From: Methanobrevibacter sp.
GTDB taxonomy: Archaea > Methanobacteriota > Methanobacteria > Methanobacteriales > Methanobacteriaceae
Reading direction: 5' to 3'
Assembly (NCBI GenBank): GCA_030539985.1
Contig: JAUNXD010000003.1
Span: forward strand, 1 to 23,165
Length of the DNA: 23,165 nt
The notes below the pieces were generated by a model. The model worked only from the letters and a program-made list of their open reading frames with translations. It was not told the origin of the DNA and did not search any database. How positions within the stretch are numbered: position 1 is the first letter of the stretch; each line of letters begins with the position of its first letter. Below, in pieces: positions 1 to 7,202 of the stretch. The translations under genes were made by a program, and so were the position numbers.

Positions 1-1
1 A

Positions 2-355
2 GAAATGATTTTAAAATTTAACAGAGAAGGTAAAAGTACTTCCGAAATCGGTATTATCTTAAGAGACCAATACGGAATTCCATCCGTAAAAGACGTAACC
101 GGTGAAAGAATCACCCAAATCTTAAAAAGAAACGATCAGGCTGGAGAATATCCGGAAGATTTATTAAACTTAATCAAAAGAGCGGTCAACATCAGAGACC
201 ACTTGGAAGAAAATCCTAAAGATTTACACTCCAGAAGAGGATTAACTATCATTGAAGCTAGAATCAGAAAATTAGCATCTTACTATGTAAGTGAAGGTGC
301 ACTTCCTGAAGGTTGGAGATATAATCCAAAAGAAGCAGCACTCCTTGTTAAATAG
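2..355 (+). CDS. rps15: 30S ribosomal protein S15 (archaeal type), 5' truncated by window edge
   Basis: This is the C-terminal part of archaeal ribosomal protein S15 (uS15, the counterpart of eukaryotic S13). It binds 16S rRNA in the central domain and helps assemble the small-subunit platform. The visible 117 codons carry family signatures: EGKSTSEIGIILRDQYGIP near the start, then VTGERITQILK, and LHSRRGL in the rRNA-binding helices. The C-terminus is SEGALPEGWRYNP followed by a short tail. Archaeal S15 is usually about 130-150 residues and begins with a basic stretch. The ATG at position 5 is therefore an internal methionine and the true start lies left of the window. The gene overlaps or abuts the RecJ-like nuclease gene on the same strand, so the two are probably co-transcribed. 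The identification is confident; only the start is missing. Confidence 0.95.
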   Translation, partial: EMILKFNREGKSTSEIGIILRDQYGIPSVKDVTGERITQILKRNDQAGEYPEDLLNLIKRAVNIRDHLEENPKDLHSRRGLTIIEARIRKLASYYVSEGALPEGWRYNPKEAALLVK

Positions 356-1679
356 GGCTAGTGAAGCAACCAATATGCTTAAGGAGCATATTGACAATGA
401 TAGCGTTATCAGATTAATTTCTCATAACGATGCTGATGGTATATCAGCTGCAGCAGTTATAGCCAATGCTTTAGCCGAGGAAGATGTTCAGTTCCATACA
501 ACAATCATCCCACGTCTCAAGGAGGATATTGTAAATCAGCTGAGAAGCGAAAAGTATGGCCTGTTTATCTTTTCAGATATGGGAAGTCCTTTCATTAAGG
601 AATTCAACACATATAAGCATGACGTTATAGTTGCTGACCACCACCAGGTGGATGGCACTGCTTCAGAAAGCAATGTGGTCCACATCAACCCTCATTTGTT
701 TGAAATTGACGGAAGCAGAGACCTTTCCGGTGCGGGTTCAGCCTATCTGGCTGTCCGTGATTTGGACAAAAAGCATCTGGCCTATTTTGCACTTGTAGGT
801 GCATTCGGTGATATGCAGGGTCAGGATGGTTTTAGAGGTGTCAATGAACTCATACTTCAGGATTCACTTGAAAGCGGTGTTCTGGAAGTTCATGAAGGAT
901 TGAAAATCGTATCAAAGGCATCAGAACCTATCTTTAAATCACTTGCATATACGTTTTCACCGCCGCTTCCGGGAATCAGCGGAGACCTTGAAGGTTCCCA
1001 GGAGTTTTTGGAGAAGATGAACCTGTCCTATGGAATCAAGTTCACCGATTTGGAGGATGAGGAAAAGGATCTTTTAAAGGATGCCTTAATCAGCATCAAT
1101 CCTGAAATCTTCGGTGACTGCTATACTCTTCCAAAAGAGACTCCTTTGCTTAAGGATTTGGAGGAATACTCCTATATTCTTGATGCATGCGGCAAGAACA
1201 AAAAGCAGGGGCTTGGTTTAAGCATAGCATTGGGCGAACGTGAACAGGCACTTGATGCGGCCGTGAGACTGCAGCGCCAATACCGTGACCAGATTGTCAG
1301 GGGACTTGAATGGGTTAAAAAGAACGGTGCAGAACAGCTGAATTCTATCCAATACCTTTACTCAGAAGACAAGGTATTGAAATCAGTGATGGGTACAATT
1401 GCAAGTATCGGTTTGTCCGTTGAGCTTTTGGACAATTCAAAGCCGGTAATCGGAATGTCAAGACTTCACAAGGACATCAAGATTTCCGGACGTACCACAA
1501 GGGACATGGTTGCGCGTGGAGTAAACCTTGGCCAGGCTCTTAAGGACTCATCAAACAACTTCGCAGGTACCGGTGGAGGACACGACATTGCCGCAGGCGC
1601 AATGATACCATATGAGGCAAAGGACAATTTCCTGCACCTGGTAGATGAAATGGTTGAATATCAATTAAGTAATGATTAA
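345..1679 (+). CDS. DHH-family single-strand exonuclease, archaeal RecJ/GAN type
   Basis: A DHH-superfamily phosphoesterase of the archaeal RecJ-like group, which includes GAN, the GINS-associated nuclease linked to the CMG replicative helicase. By family it should be a Mn-dependent single-strand exonuclease acting in replication or repair. Counting from the TTG at 345 (444 residues), the visible metal motifs are SHNDADG (residues 26-32), FSDMG (76-80), VADHH (96-100) and GAFGDMQG (152-159). The C-terminal DHHA1 substrate-binding motif is GTGGGHDIAAGA. A GTG at 291 gives a longer product but overlaps rps15 by 65 bases. An ATG at 375 would remove residues that resemble the N-terminus of known GAN proteins (FLNR..E). 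I therefore prefer 345, although no strong ribosome binding site is visible. The downstream aconitase-X gene begins right after the stop. The family is sure, the start is not. Confidence 0.88.
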   Translation: MLNRASEATNMLKEHIDNDSVIRLISHNDADGISAAAVIANALAEEDVQFHTTIIPRLKEDIVNQLRSEKYGLFIFSDMGSPFIKEFNTYKHDVIVADHHQVDGTASESNVVHINPHLFEIDGSRDLSGAGSAYLAVRDLDKKHLAYFALVGAFGDMQGQDGFRGVNELILQDSLESGVLEVHEGLKIVSKASEPIFKSLAYTFSPPLPGISGDLEGSQEFLEKMNLSYGIKFTDLEDEEKDLLKDALISINPEIFGDCYTLPKETPLLKDLEEYSYILDACGKNKKQGLGLSIALGEREQALDAAVRLQRQYRDQIVRGLEWVKKNGAEQLNSIQYLYSEDKVLKSVMGTIASIGLSVELLDNSKPVIGMSRLHKDIKISGRTTRDMVARGVNLGQALKDSSNNFAGTGGGHDIAAGAMIPYEAKDNFLHLVDEMVEYQLSND

Positions 1680-1680
1680 T

Positions 1681-2868
1681 ATGTTTTTAACAAAAGAAGA
1701 ACAGGCAATGTGTGACGGAGAGTATGGAGAAACCATCCGTAAAAGTATGGATATTCTCGTAGCCTTAGGCGATATTTATGGTGCCTCCGGGTTAGTTGAC
1801 ATTACTTCCGCACAGGTGTCAGGGGTTTCATATAAGACAATTGGGGAAGCAGGTTTGGAATATTTGCAGGATCTGGCAAAAGATGAATCTGCCAAAGCCA
1901 GTGTAAACGCTTCACTGAATCCTCCGGGAACAGATTTGGACAACTGGAAGGAATTGGGCTTTCCTGAATATTTTGCAATAAAACAGAATGAAATTGTTGA
2001 TGCCTATGCAGACTTGGGCATTTTAAAAACATGCACCTGCACTCCGTATCTGGTTGGTAATGTTCCAAGGTTCAGGGATCATATTTCATGGTCCGAATCA
2101 TCTGCCGTGGCTTATTCCAACTCCGTTATCGGTGCCCGTACAAACCGTGAAGGAGGACCGGCAGCTCTTGCAGCGGCAATTGTTGGAAAAACTCCACTTT
2201 ATGGATTTCACCTTGAAGAAAACAGAAAAGCCAATCTTGTTGTTAATGTAAATGCTAAGTTGAAAGGCGCTGATTTTGGTGCTTTGGGTTATATCATAGG
2301 TAAAGTTGTTGGTGGAGGCATACCTTACTTTAAAATGAAGAACACACCAAACAACAATGATTTGAAAACCTTGGGTGCGGCACTTGCATCATCAGGATCC
2401 GTTGCGCTTTACCATGTTGAGGATGTAACTCCCGAACATGATTTGAATTCAGAGGAAGACATTGAGGACATAATGTTTGTATCCGATAAGGAAATCCTTG
2501 AAACCCGTCAGGCATTAACAACTACTGACAGGGAAATAGATTTAGTGTGTCTGGGTTGTCCTCATGCATCACTTGAGGAAATCAAGCAGGTGGCCAGCGT
2601 TGTTGAGGGCAAAACCATCAAAAACAAATTATGGATTTGCACATCCGTCAGCGTAAAGGCAACTGCTGATAGAATGGGATACACTCAAACAATTGAATCT
2701 GCAGGCGGAAACGTCGTATGCGACACCTGTATGGTGGTAGCTCCAATCGAAGAGATGGGCTTTGAGGTCATCGGTGTTAACTCTGCCAAAGCGGCAAATT
2801 ATGTTCCGTCAATGTGCGGGCTTGATGTTGTATATGATGATGTGGAAAATCTTGTTCGCTTCGAATAA
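1681..2868 (+). CDS. Aconitase X large subunit; probable mevalonate-5-phosphate dehydratase large subunit
   Basis: Aconitase-X catalytic-domain protein (DUF521 family), 395 residues. In archaea, members with a separate DUF126 small subunit act as phosphomevalonate dehydratase. That enzyme converts 5-phosphomevalonate to trans-anhydromevalonate 5-phosphate in the archaeal mevalonate pathway for lipid precursors. Matching features are the N-terminal LTKEEQAMCDGEYGE block, GLVDITSAQVSG (37-48), the Cys-rich CTCTPY (118-123), ARTNREGGP (152-160), LGCPHASLEE (291-300) and CDTCMV (347-352). Cys118 or 120, Cys293 and Cys350 are candidate [4Fe-4S] ligands. An ATG at 1672 is also possible and would overlap the nuclease gene by 8 bases; 1681 matches the usual family N-terminus. 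The small subunit is not next to it: the following gene is a Mur ligase behind its own promoter-like sequence. Substrate is inferred from family and taxon. Confidence 0.88.
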   Translation: MFLTKEEQAMCDGEYGETIRKSMDILVALGDIYGASGLVDITSAQVSGVSYKTIGEAGLEYLQDLAKDESAKASVNASLNPPGTDLDNWKELGFPEYFAIKQNEIVDAYADLGILKTCTCTPYLVGNVPRFRDHISWSESSAVAYSNSVIGARTNREGGPAALAAAIVGKTPLYGFHLEENRKANLVVNVNAKLKGADFGALGYIIGKVVGGGIPYFKMKNTPNNNDLKTLGAALASSGSVALYHVEDVTPEHDLNSEEDIEDIMFVSDKEILETRQALTTTDREIDLVCLGCPHASLEEIKQVASVVEGKTIKNKLWICTSVSVKATADRMGYTQTIESAGGNVVCDTCMVVAPIEEMGFEVIGVNSAKAANYVPSMCGLDVVYDDVENLVRFE

Positions 2869-2881
2869 GGTTTTCGATTAC

Positions 2882-2900
2882 TTTTTTTTGAAATTTTTTT
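2882..2900 (+). terminator. T-rich archaeal terminator
   Basis: Two T-runs, eight Ts at 2882-2889 and seven at 2894-2900, lie 13-32 bases after the stop of the aconitase-X gene and before the Mur ligase promoter region. Oligo-T tracts without a strong hairpin are a usual archaeal intrinsic termination signal. They probably end the rps15-nuclease-dehydratase transcript. Confidence 0.6.
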
Positions 2901-2918
2901 AGGCTCGTTTTTCTTATA

Positions 2919-2949
2919 CCTTTAAATTTAATAAGGTCTATATATTTAA
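2919..2949 (+). promoter_or_regulatory. Candidate promoter region of the Mur ligase pair
   Basis: Two A/T elements resemble TATA boxes: TTTAAATTTAA at about 2922-2932 and TATATATTTAA at 2939-2949. Archaeal transcription starts about 25 bases after the TATA centre. The first would therefore leave a leader of roughly 25 bases containing the GAGG at 2963-2966, which lies 10 bases before the ATG at 2977. The second would give a leader too short to include it. The first is thus the better fit. Confidence 0.45.
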
Positions 2950-2976
2950 CTGATGAACTTTTGAGGAAGACTTTAT

Positions 2977-4362
2977 ATGAATTATTTAGTTGTTGGTGCA
3001 GGAAATGCCAGTAGGCCAGTTGCAAGATTGCTCAATTATTTGGGCCATGATGTGACAGTGACAGATTTAAAGGATAAATCCCAATTCAAGATCGAATTTC
3101 AAAGAAGCTTAAACCAGATTGAAAAGGAAGGCGTAATGTTGGATATGCCAAATGAGGATCCGTCCGTCGAGGGATTTGATGCGGTTTATATGCCACCTAC
3201 ATTACCTGAATCCGCACCGATAGCTCAAAAAATTAAGGATTCAAACCTTAAAGTCCTCACTAATGAAGAATTTTCAAGAATGGTCAACGATTTGATTCCG
3301 ACAGACATTATCGGCATCACCGGAACCATGGGAAAAACCACAACCACCTTCATCACAACTAGCCTTTTCAAACAGGCAGGATATAAGGTATGGTCCTGTT
3401 CATCTCTAGTCAATAACCTGGTTTCAGAAGCAATCATTGATGGAATTGTTACAGGCAAGGCCGATAAATGTGATATAGCTATTTTTGAACTTCCTCACGG
3501 TACAATAGGCCTTTTGAATAGGCTGGATGTAAAAATCGGTCTTCTTACAAACATTGCCGAAGACCACCTCTCCGAATTCGGAGGGTCCCTGGAGCTGTAC
3601 CAGCAGAGAAAGCTTGTTCTTCAGGCCATGAGCGAAACATTCATTGCCAACAACTCATGCAGACAGATAATCGAAAAAGTACGTGACGATGCCATCTATT
3701 ATGCCCTTGATGTTGATGTTGACTTTAAGGGAACCGCAGGCGACAGAAAACTGACAATAAAATATGCAGACGATGAGTTTACAACCCCATTCAACATGAT
3801 GAGCTATTTCTTTGAAAACTCTGTTGCGGCATCTGCAGTTGCGCTTACATATGGGGTAAAAAAGGAAGATATCATCGACGCACTGACAGTATTTAAGGGA
3901 TTGCCTGCACACATGGAGGATGTGGGGGATTACAATGGAAGAAAAGTAATCCTTGATTCGGCGTTTTTATATGATGGAATGAAAATCACATTGGATTACT
4001 TTAGGGATGAAAGCGTCGTGCTGTTTTTAGACCATTTCGATACATTGTCTGTAAGGGACAAGGCTGAAGTAGGTGAACTCGTAAGCAATTATGATATTAA
4101 GGTGGTAATAGCAAGCGGATTCAATGAGGTTACACAGGAAGTGGAGATGCATGCCGCCCAGGAGATACTGGATGCAATAACCAATCCAAACATTGAAAAG
4201 GTTGCGGTAGAGACAATAGAAAAGGCAGCCGAACTCACTTTCAAATATTCAAAACCGGGAGACATAATACTGCACATGGGTCCCCTTATAGCATATGACA
4301 GACTCACTACCGTTGATAAAATCATGAAAGGACTTGAAAAAGGGAGCGAAAAGTATGAATAA
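2977..4362 (+). CDS. Mur ligase family protein with divergent C-terminal domain (pseudomurein-associated)
   Basis: A Mur ligase homologue of 461 residues, a family of ATP-dependent amino-acid or peptide ligases. Methanobacteriales use archaeal members to build the pseudomurein peptide. There is an N-terminal Rossmann-like region (NYLVVGAGNASRPVARLL, 2-19). The ATP loop GITGTMGKTTTT is at 113-124, with Met where Asn is common. ELPHG (171-175) holds the probable Mg-binding Glu, and TNIAEDHLSEFG (191-202) is the family NIxxDHL motif. K212 in the YQQRK stretch may be the carbamylated lysine. In domain III the usual G(R)xE and DYAHNP motifs are replaced by GLPAHMEDV and DSAFLYDG, so substrate binding there must differ or be lost. 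It overlaps the next ligase gene by 8 bases, implying coupled translation. Which pseudomurein step it catalyses cannot be told from sequence alone. Confidence 0.85.
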   Translation: MNYLVVGAGNASRPVARLLNYLGHDVTVTDLKDKSQFKIEFQRSLNQIEKEGVMLDMPNEDPSVEGFDAVYMPPTLPESAPIAQKIKDSNLKVLTNEEFSRMVNDLIPTDIIGITGTMGKTTTTFITTSLFKQAGYKVWSCSSLVNNLVSEAIIDGIVTGKADKCDIAIFELPHGTIGLLNRLDVKIGLLTNIAEDHLSEFGGSLELYQQRKLVLQAMSETFIANNSCRQIIEKVRDDAIYYALDVDVDFKGTAGDRKLTIKYADDEFTTPFNMMSYFFENSVAASAVALTYGVKKEDIIDALTVFKGLPAHMEDVGDYNGRKVILDSAFLYDGMKITLDYFRDESVVLFLDHFDTLSVRDKAEVGELVSNYDIKVVIASGFNEVTQEVEMHAAQEILDAITNPNIEKVAVETIEKAAELTFKYSKPGDIILHMGPLIAYDRLTTVDKIMKGLEKGSEKYE

Positions 4363-5863
4363 AAATAAAACCTTTGGAGTTATTGGTGTTTGCGGAGCAA
4401 ACGGTAACTTGATAGCAAGAATACTCAAGCAAAGAGGATATAACGTTATAGGAACTGATCTGTCATTTAAAAAGGACTGCAGATTTGCAAAGGCTCTTGA
4501 AGGTTATGACATAGAAGTGTTTTATGGAAAAACTCCCGAATCATTTTTCAAGAAGGCGGATTATGTGATTCCTCCGGCAAGCCTTTCCAAGGATTCCGAA
4601 ATTTTAAAAAATTGCGAAAAGCCGATTCTTGAGCTTCAGGACGTCATTGACATGATAAGGCCTGAAAAGCCGGTATTCGGAATAACAGGTACCAACGGCA
4701 AAACCACAACAACAACACTTCTTAAAATGATTGCCTATGACAATGGAATCAAGCCATGCGAGCATGACCTGGAAGGAATGCAGGGAAATGCCGAATTCAT
4801 TCCGATATTGCAGTCCCGATTGGACGGGGATGTTGCAATTCTTGAAGTTGGAACGTTCGGAGTTCCCGGAACCGTCGGAAGAATCGTTAAAAATACCGCA
4901 ATGTCATCAGGACTAATAACAAATATCACTCCGGATCATTTAAACGATCTTGGAAGCTTCATGGACTACGCCAATGTAAAAGGCGAGTTCATAAAGGAAT
5001 TGGGAATAGGTCAGCTAATTGTCAATGGTCATGACCCTACAATCATGGGTCTTTTAAAGGAACTTGACTTCAAGGGAGAAATCATAACGTTTGGAGTTGA
5101 CGAGCTTCCGGATTCAATAGGCATGAAGGAATGTGTCTGCGGCGAGGAAATTGCCGTTAAGGAAATCATTTCAGGATGCGGCTATTACTTCTGCAAATGC
5201 GGTGTGACAACTCCTCAGGTCGACTACATCGCCACAAATGTTGACCTTCCAAACAGAACCTTTGATTTGCATACTCCTACCGAAAAACTGACAGTTAAAA
5301 TGGGTGTTGACGGTCTTCACAACGTTTATAACCTGACCGGTGTCATCATTGCAGCCCATGAATTTCTGGAATTGCCATATAAAAAGATTTTGCCTACAAT
5401 CGCAAGTTTCACAGGCGTAAGCGGAAGAATGGAAGAAGTGGGTAAAGTCAAGGGCAAGGATATTTTCGTCGATTATGCACATAACCCTGCCGGTGTTGAA
5501 ACCGTGTTAAAGGAATTCAAAAAGCTTTTCGGTGACTTTACAACAGTAATTACAGTTTCATCCGAGTCAGGCTATCGCGGAGACATTGACATATTCAACA
5601 GCGTATTGAAGTTTTCCAAATTCATAGTGCCTGCATCAGTCGCATCACAAAAGATAGCCCTTGAAAAGTTAAAGTCAAATCCTAAACTGAATGATAGGAT
5701 ATTCCTAAACCATGTCGATGATTTTAAAAAGACAGGAACATTGGGGGCTTCCAAGGAAGAGGTTCAGGATGGTTTGAGAAAGGCTTTAAATCTGGACTGT
5801 GAAATGGTAATTGCAATCGGTGAAGCAGCCACCAAATTTAAGGATGTCGTTTTCGATTTATGA
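4355..5863 (+). CDS. Mur ligase with inserted Cys (zinc-ribbon-like) cluster; probable pseudomurein peptide ligase
   Basis: A canonical three-domain Mur ligase of 502 residues. The visible motifs are the ATP loop GITGTNGKTTTT (109-120), LEVGTFG (163-169), TNITPDHLNDLG (189-200) with K209 as candidate carbamylated lysine, HNVYN (322-326), GVSGRMEEVG (354-363) and VDYAHNPAGVE (372-382). A cysteine-rich insert in the middle domain (CVCGEE at 260-265 and CGYYFCKCG at 275-283) looks like the four-Cys zinc ribbon of bacterial MurT ligases. The likely role is adding an amino acid to the pseudomurein peptide precursor; an amidation role like that of MurT/GatD is possible, but no GatD-like gene is in the window. 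The ATG at 4355 is preceded 8 bases upstream by GGGAG (4342-4346); the TTG at 4334 has no comparable site. The ATGAATAA overlap with the first ligase argues for one operon and perhaps a joint complex. Confidence 0.88.
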   Translation: MNKNKTFGVIGVCGANGNLIARILKQRGYNVIGTDLSFKKDCRFAKALEGYDIEVFYGKTPESFFKKADYVIPPASLSKDSEILKNCEKPILELQDVIDMIRPEKPVFGITGTNGKTTTTTLLKMIAYDNGIKPCEHDLEGMQGNAEFIPILQSRLDGDVAILEVGTFGVPGTVGRIVKNTAMSSGLITNITPDHLNDLGSFMDYANVKGEFIKELGIGQLIVNGHDPTIMGLLKELDFKGEIITFGVDELPDSIGMKECVCGEEIAVKEIISGCGYYFCKCGVTTPQVDYIATNVDLPNRTFDLHTPTEKLTVKMGVDGLHNVYNLTGVIIAAHEFLELPYKKILPTIASFTGVSGRMEEVGKVKGKDIFVDYAHNPAGVETVLKEFKKLFGDFTTVITVSSESGYRGDIDIFNSVLKFSKFIVPASVASQKIALEKLKSNPKLNDRIFLNHVDDFKKTGTLGASKEEVQDGLRKALNLDCEMVIAIGEAATKFKDVVFDL

Positions 5864-5870
5864 TTTTTTG

Positions 5871-5900
5871 ATGTAATGTATTTAAACATTACATTTTTTT
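5871..5900. terminator. Hairpin plus T-tract between convergent genes
   Basis: The arms ATGTAATG (5871-5878) and CATTACAT (5887-5894) pair perfectly around an 8-base loop and are followed on the + strand by TTTTTT (5895-5900). It sits 7 bases after the stop of the Mur ligase, and the stop codon of the convergent gene lies inside the loop. On the - strand it is followed by CAAAAAATC, so termination looks stronger for the + strand transcript. Confidence 0.7.
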
Positions 5901-6877
5901 AAAATATTTTTAAAGGGGTTTAATTTCTTTTTAATGCTTTCATCATTACTATCAATAACTTCTGATAATAATAGTGTAATTAAAGCATATGCTAAGTCTC
6001 TTTCAGCACTAATTTCATGTGTTTTTGTTTTTAGTTCAGTGTTTTCAGCAGTTATCTCATCTGTCTTTGTTCTTAATTTATTATTTTCAGCACTTATTTC
6101 ATCTCTTTCAGCACTTACTTGACTTAATTCATTTTTTAGTCGTATTTCTGATTGAAACTGTTCTATTGTTTCGGGGTTTGTTTTTTGTTCTAACATTCTA
6201 ATCATCTCATTAAATTCTTTTTCATCATCGAAATATGCATCAATCATGCAATAAAATAGAGAATATGATACAAATTCTAATCTTTTAGAGTTTATTTTTG
6301 ATTTCAATAAATAATATAATGCTTCACGTGTTCTTTCCTTTGCACAGTCTTCAGGAGCAAATAACACTATAATTCCTAGGTTCAAAATATCTTTTATCGA
6401 ATGTTCATTGTTGAATCTAACTCTATTCCTCATAGTATTTAATCTTTCCCAATTGTCCCTTTCTCCAAGGTCTAGAAATTGAAATCGGATAACAAAACTA
6501 TCTGTTCGTTCAAATTCCTGTTCATGTTTTTCCTTTTCAATATGTGATGCTATTAGTATGATGAATGGAACTTTTTCATCAGAAACACCTTGAATAACAT
6601 AATTTGAAATCATATAACTTTTTTTTCCATCAACAATATCTCGTTGATGTTCTAAAAGCACAAGTGCCTTTTCAAATAGTTTAATATAATCCGGATCTGC
6701 AAGATAAGGTGCATCCATAGTGCCTGTTTTGCCATTTGGCAGTTTAACTTGGGTATTTGCTTTTTTAACAAATTTTCCCGGTGCTTTTAAAACTTCAACA
6801 AATTCTTCTGGAAATTCCTCAAACATCAATGTAAATCCATAATCGAATGGATGATGTATTCTTCTTGTTCGGTTCAT
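5882..6877 (-). CDS. Hypothetical protein, possibly Rpn/PD-(D/E)XK-like, with repeated C-terminal coiled coil
   Basis: A 331-residue protein I cannot name with certainty. The N-terminal two thirds contain MDAPYLADPDY (54-64) and LLEHQRD (74-80). An Asp followed about 20 residues later by E-x-Q resembles the PD-(D/E)XK active site of Rpn (YhgA-like, transposase_31) nucleases, and the KKSYMISNYV segment fits the helix that follows in that family. The C-terminal third is a coiled coil built on a 14-residue repeat (DEISAENNKLRTKT at 259-272, DEITAENTELKTKT at 273-286, then HEISAERD). No signal peptide or membrane segment is seen. The start is supported by GAAGGT (6884-6889 on the - strand) 6 bases before the ATG. 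Base composition is visibly more AT-rich than neighbouring housekeeping genes, and it stands alone between a terminator and a 325-base gap, which suggests an accessory gene. The nuclease assignment is an inference from a few residues. Confidence 0.6.
   Translation of the reverse strand: MNRTRRIHHPFDYGFTLMFEEFPEEFVEVLKAPGKFVKKANTQVKLPNGKTGTMDAPYLADPDYIKLFEKALVLLEHQRDIVDGKKSYMISNYVIQGVSDEKVPFIILIASHIEKEKHEQEFERTDSFVIRFQFLDLGERDNWERLNTMRNRVRFNNEHSIKDILNLGIIVLFAPEDCAKERTREALYYLLKSKINSKRLEFVSYSLFYCMIDAYFDDEKEFNEMIRMLEQKTNPETIEQFQSEIRLKNELSQVSAERDEISAENNKLRTKTDEITAENTELKTKTHEISAERDLAYALITLLLSEVIDSNDESIKKKLNPFKNILKKCNV
5999..6118 (-). repeat. 42-base in-frame tandem repeats encoding coiled-coil heptads
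   Basis: Two full 42-base units (6062-6103 and 6020-6061) and a partial third (5999-6019) encode near-identical 14-residue blocks, each equal to two heptads. A further partial SAERDE block lies just before. Such in-frame repeats change copy number easily, so the coiled-coil length may vary between strains. Confidence 0.7.
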
Positions 6878-7202
6878 ACTATTACCTTCATTTTATCATT
6901 ATTTTAACCAATGGTGTTTGGTTTTAAGCTAAATTTCAGCCAGTATAATATAATTTGATTTCAAAAGAAATATTAGTTTTCAAAGTGTGAAAATGTTCAA
7001 AAGCATAAAAGCAAAAATCTATAAATCTTAATGAATTGATTAAATAACTGTTTTAAAGAGATTATTCTAATGAAATTATAAAATTAGATAGGTACTGACA
7101 TTAAATCCTATGGAAAATCTATTAACCATATGTGGTATTCATTGATACTTTGCAAATGCTCTCTCTCAAACTTTTAATATAAGGTAGTATTAATATGATA
7201 TT
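6878..7202. other. AT-rich divergent intergenic region
   Basis: These 325 bases separate the coiled-coil protein gene (-) from hef (+). On the - strand a TATA-like TTATATTATAC (forward 6943-6955) lies at a suitable distance for the coiled-coil gene. A small hairpin, AACCAA (6906-6911) with TTGGTT (6918-6923), would fall at the 5' end of its leader. On the + strand TTTAATATA (about 7173-7181) is placed for hef. A near-palindrome ACCATATGTGGT lies at about 7127. I see no credible small gene or RNA here. Confidence 0.5.
7173..7181 (+). promoter_or_regulatory. TATA box of hef, implying a leaderless mRNA
   Basis: TTTAATATA is centred about 26 bases before the hef ATG at 7203. Archaeal TATA boxes sit near -26, so transcription would start at or within a few bases of the start codon. 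AAGGTAG at 7181-7187 is 15 bases from the ATG, too far for a normal ribosome binding site, and fits the leaderless reading. Confidence 0.45.

Noticed and set aside
291..344. GTG start at 291 for the RecJ-like nuclease
   Set aside because: It would overlap rps15 by 65 bases, and the added residues follow the reading of conserved rps15 codons in another frame.
6906..6923. Small hairpin AACCAA / TTGGTT in the gap before hef
   Set aside because: Only six pairs in AT-rich DNA and not clearly linked to a regulatory site; noted only in the intergenic entry.
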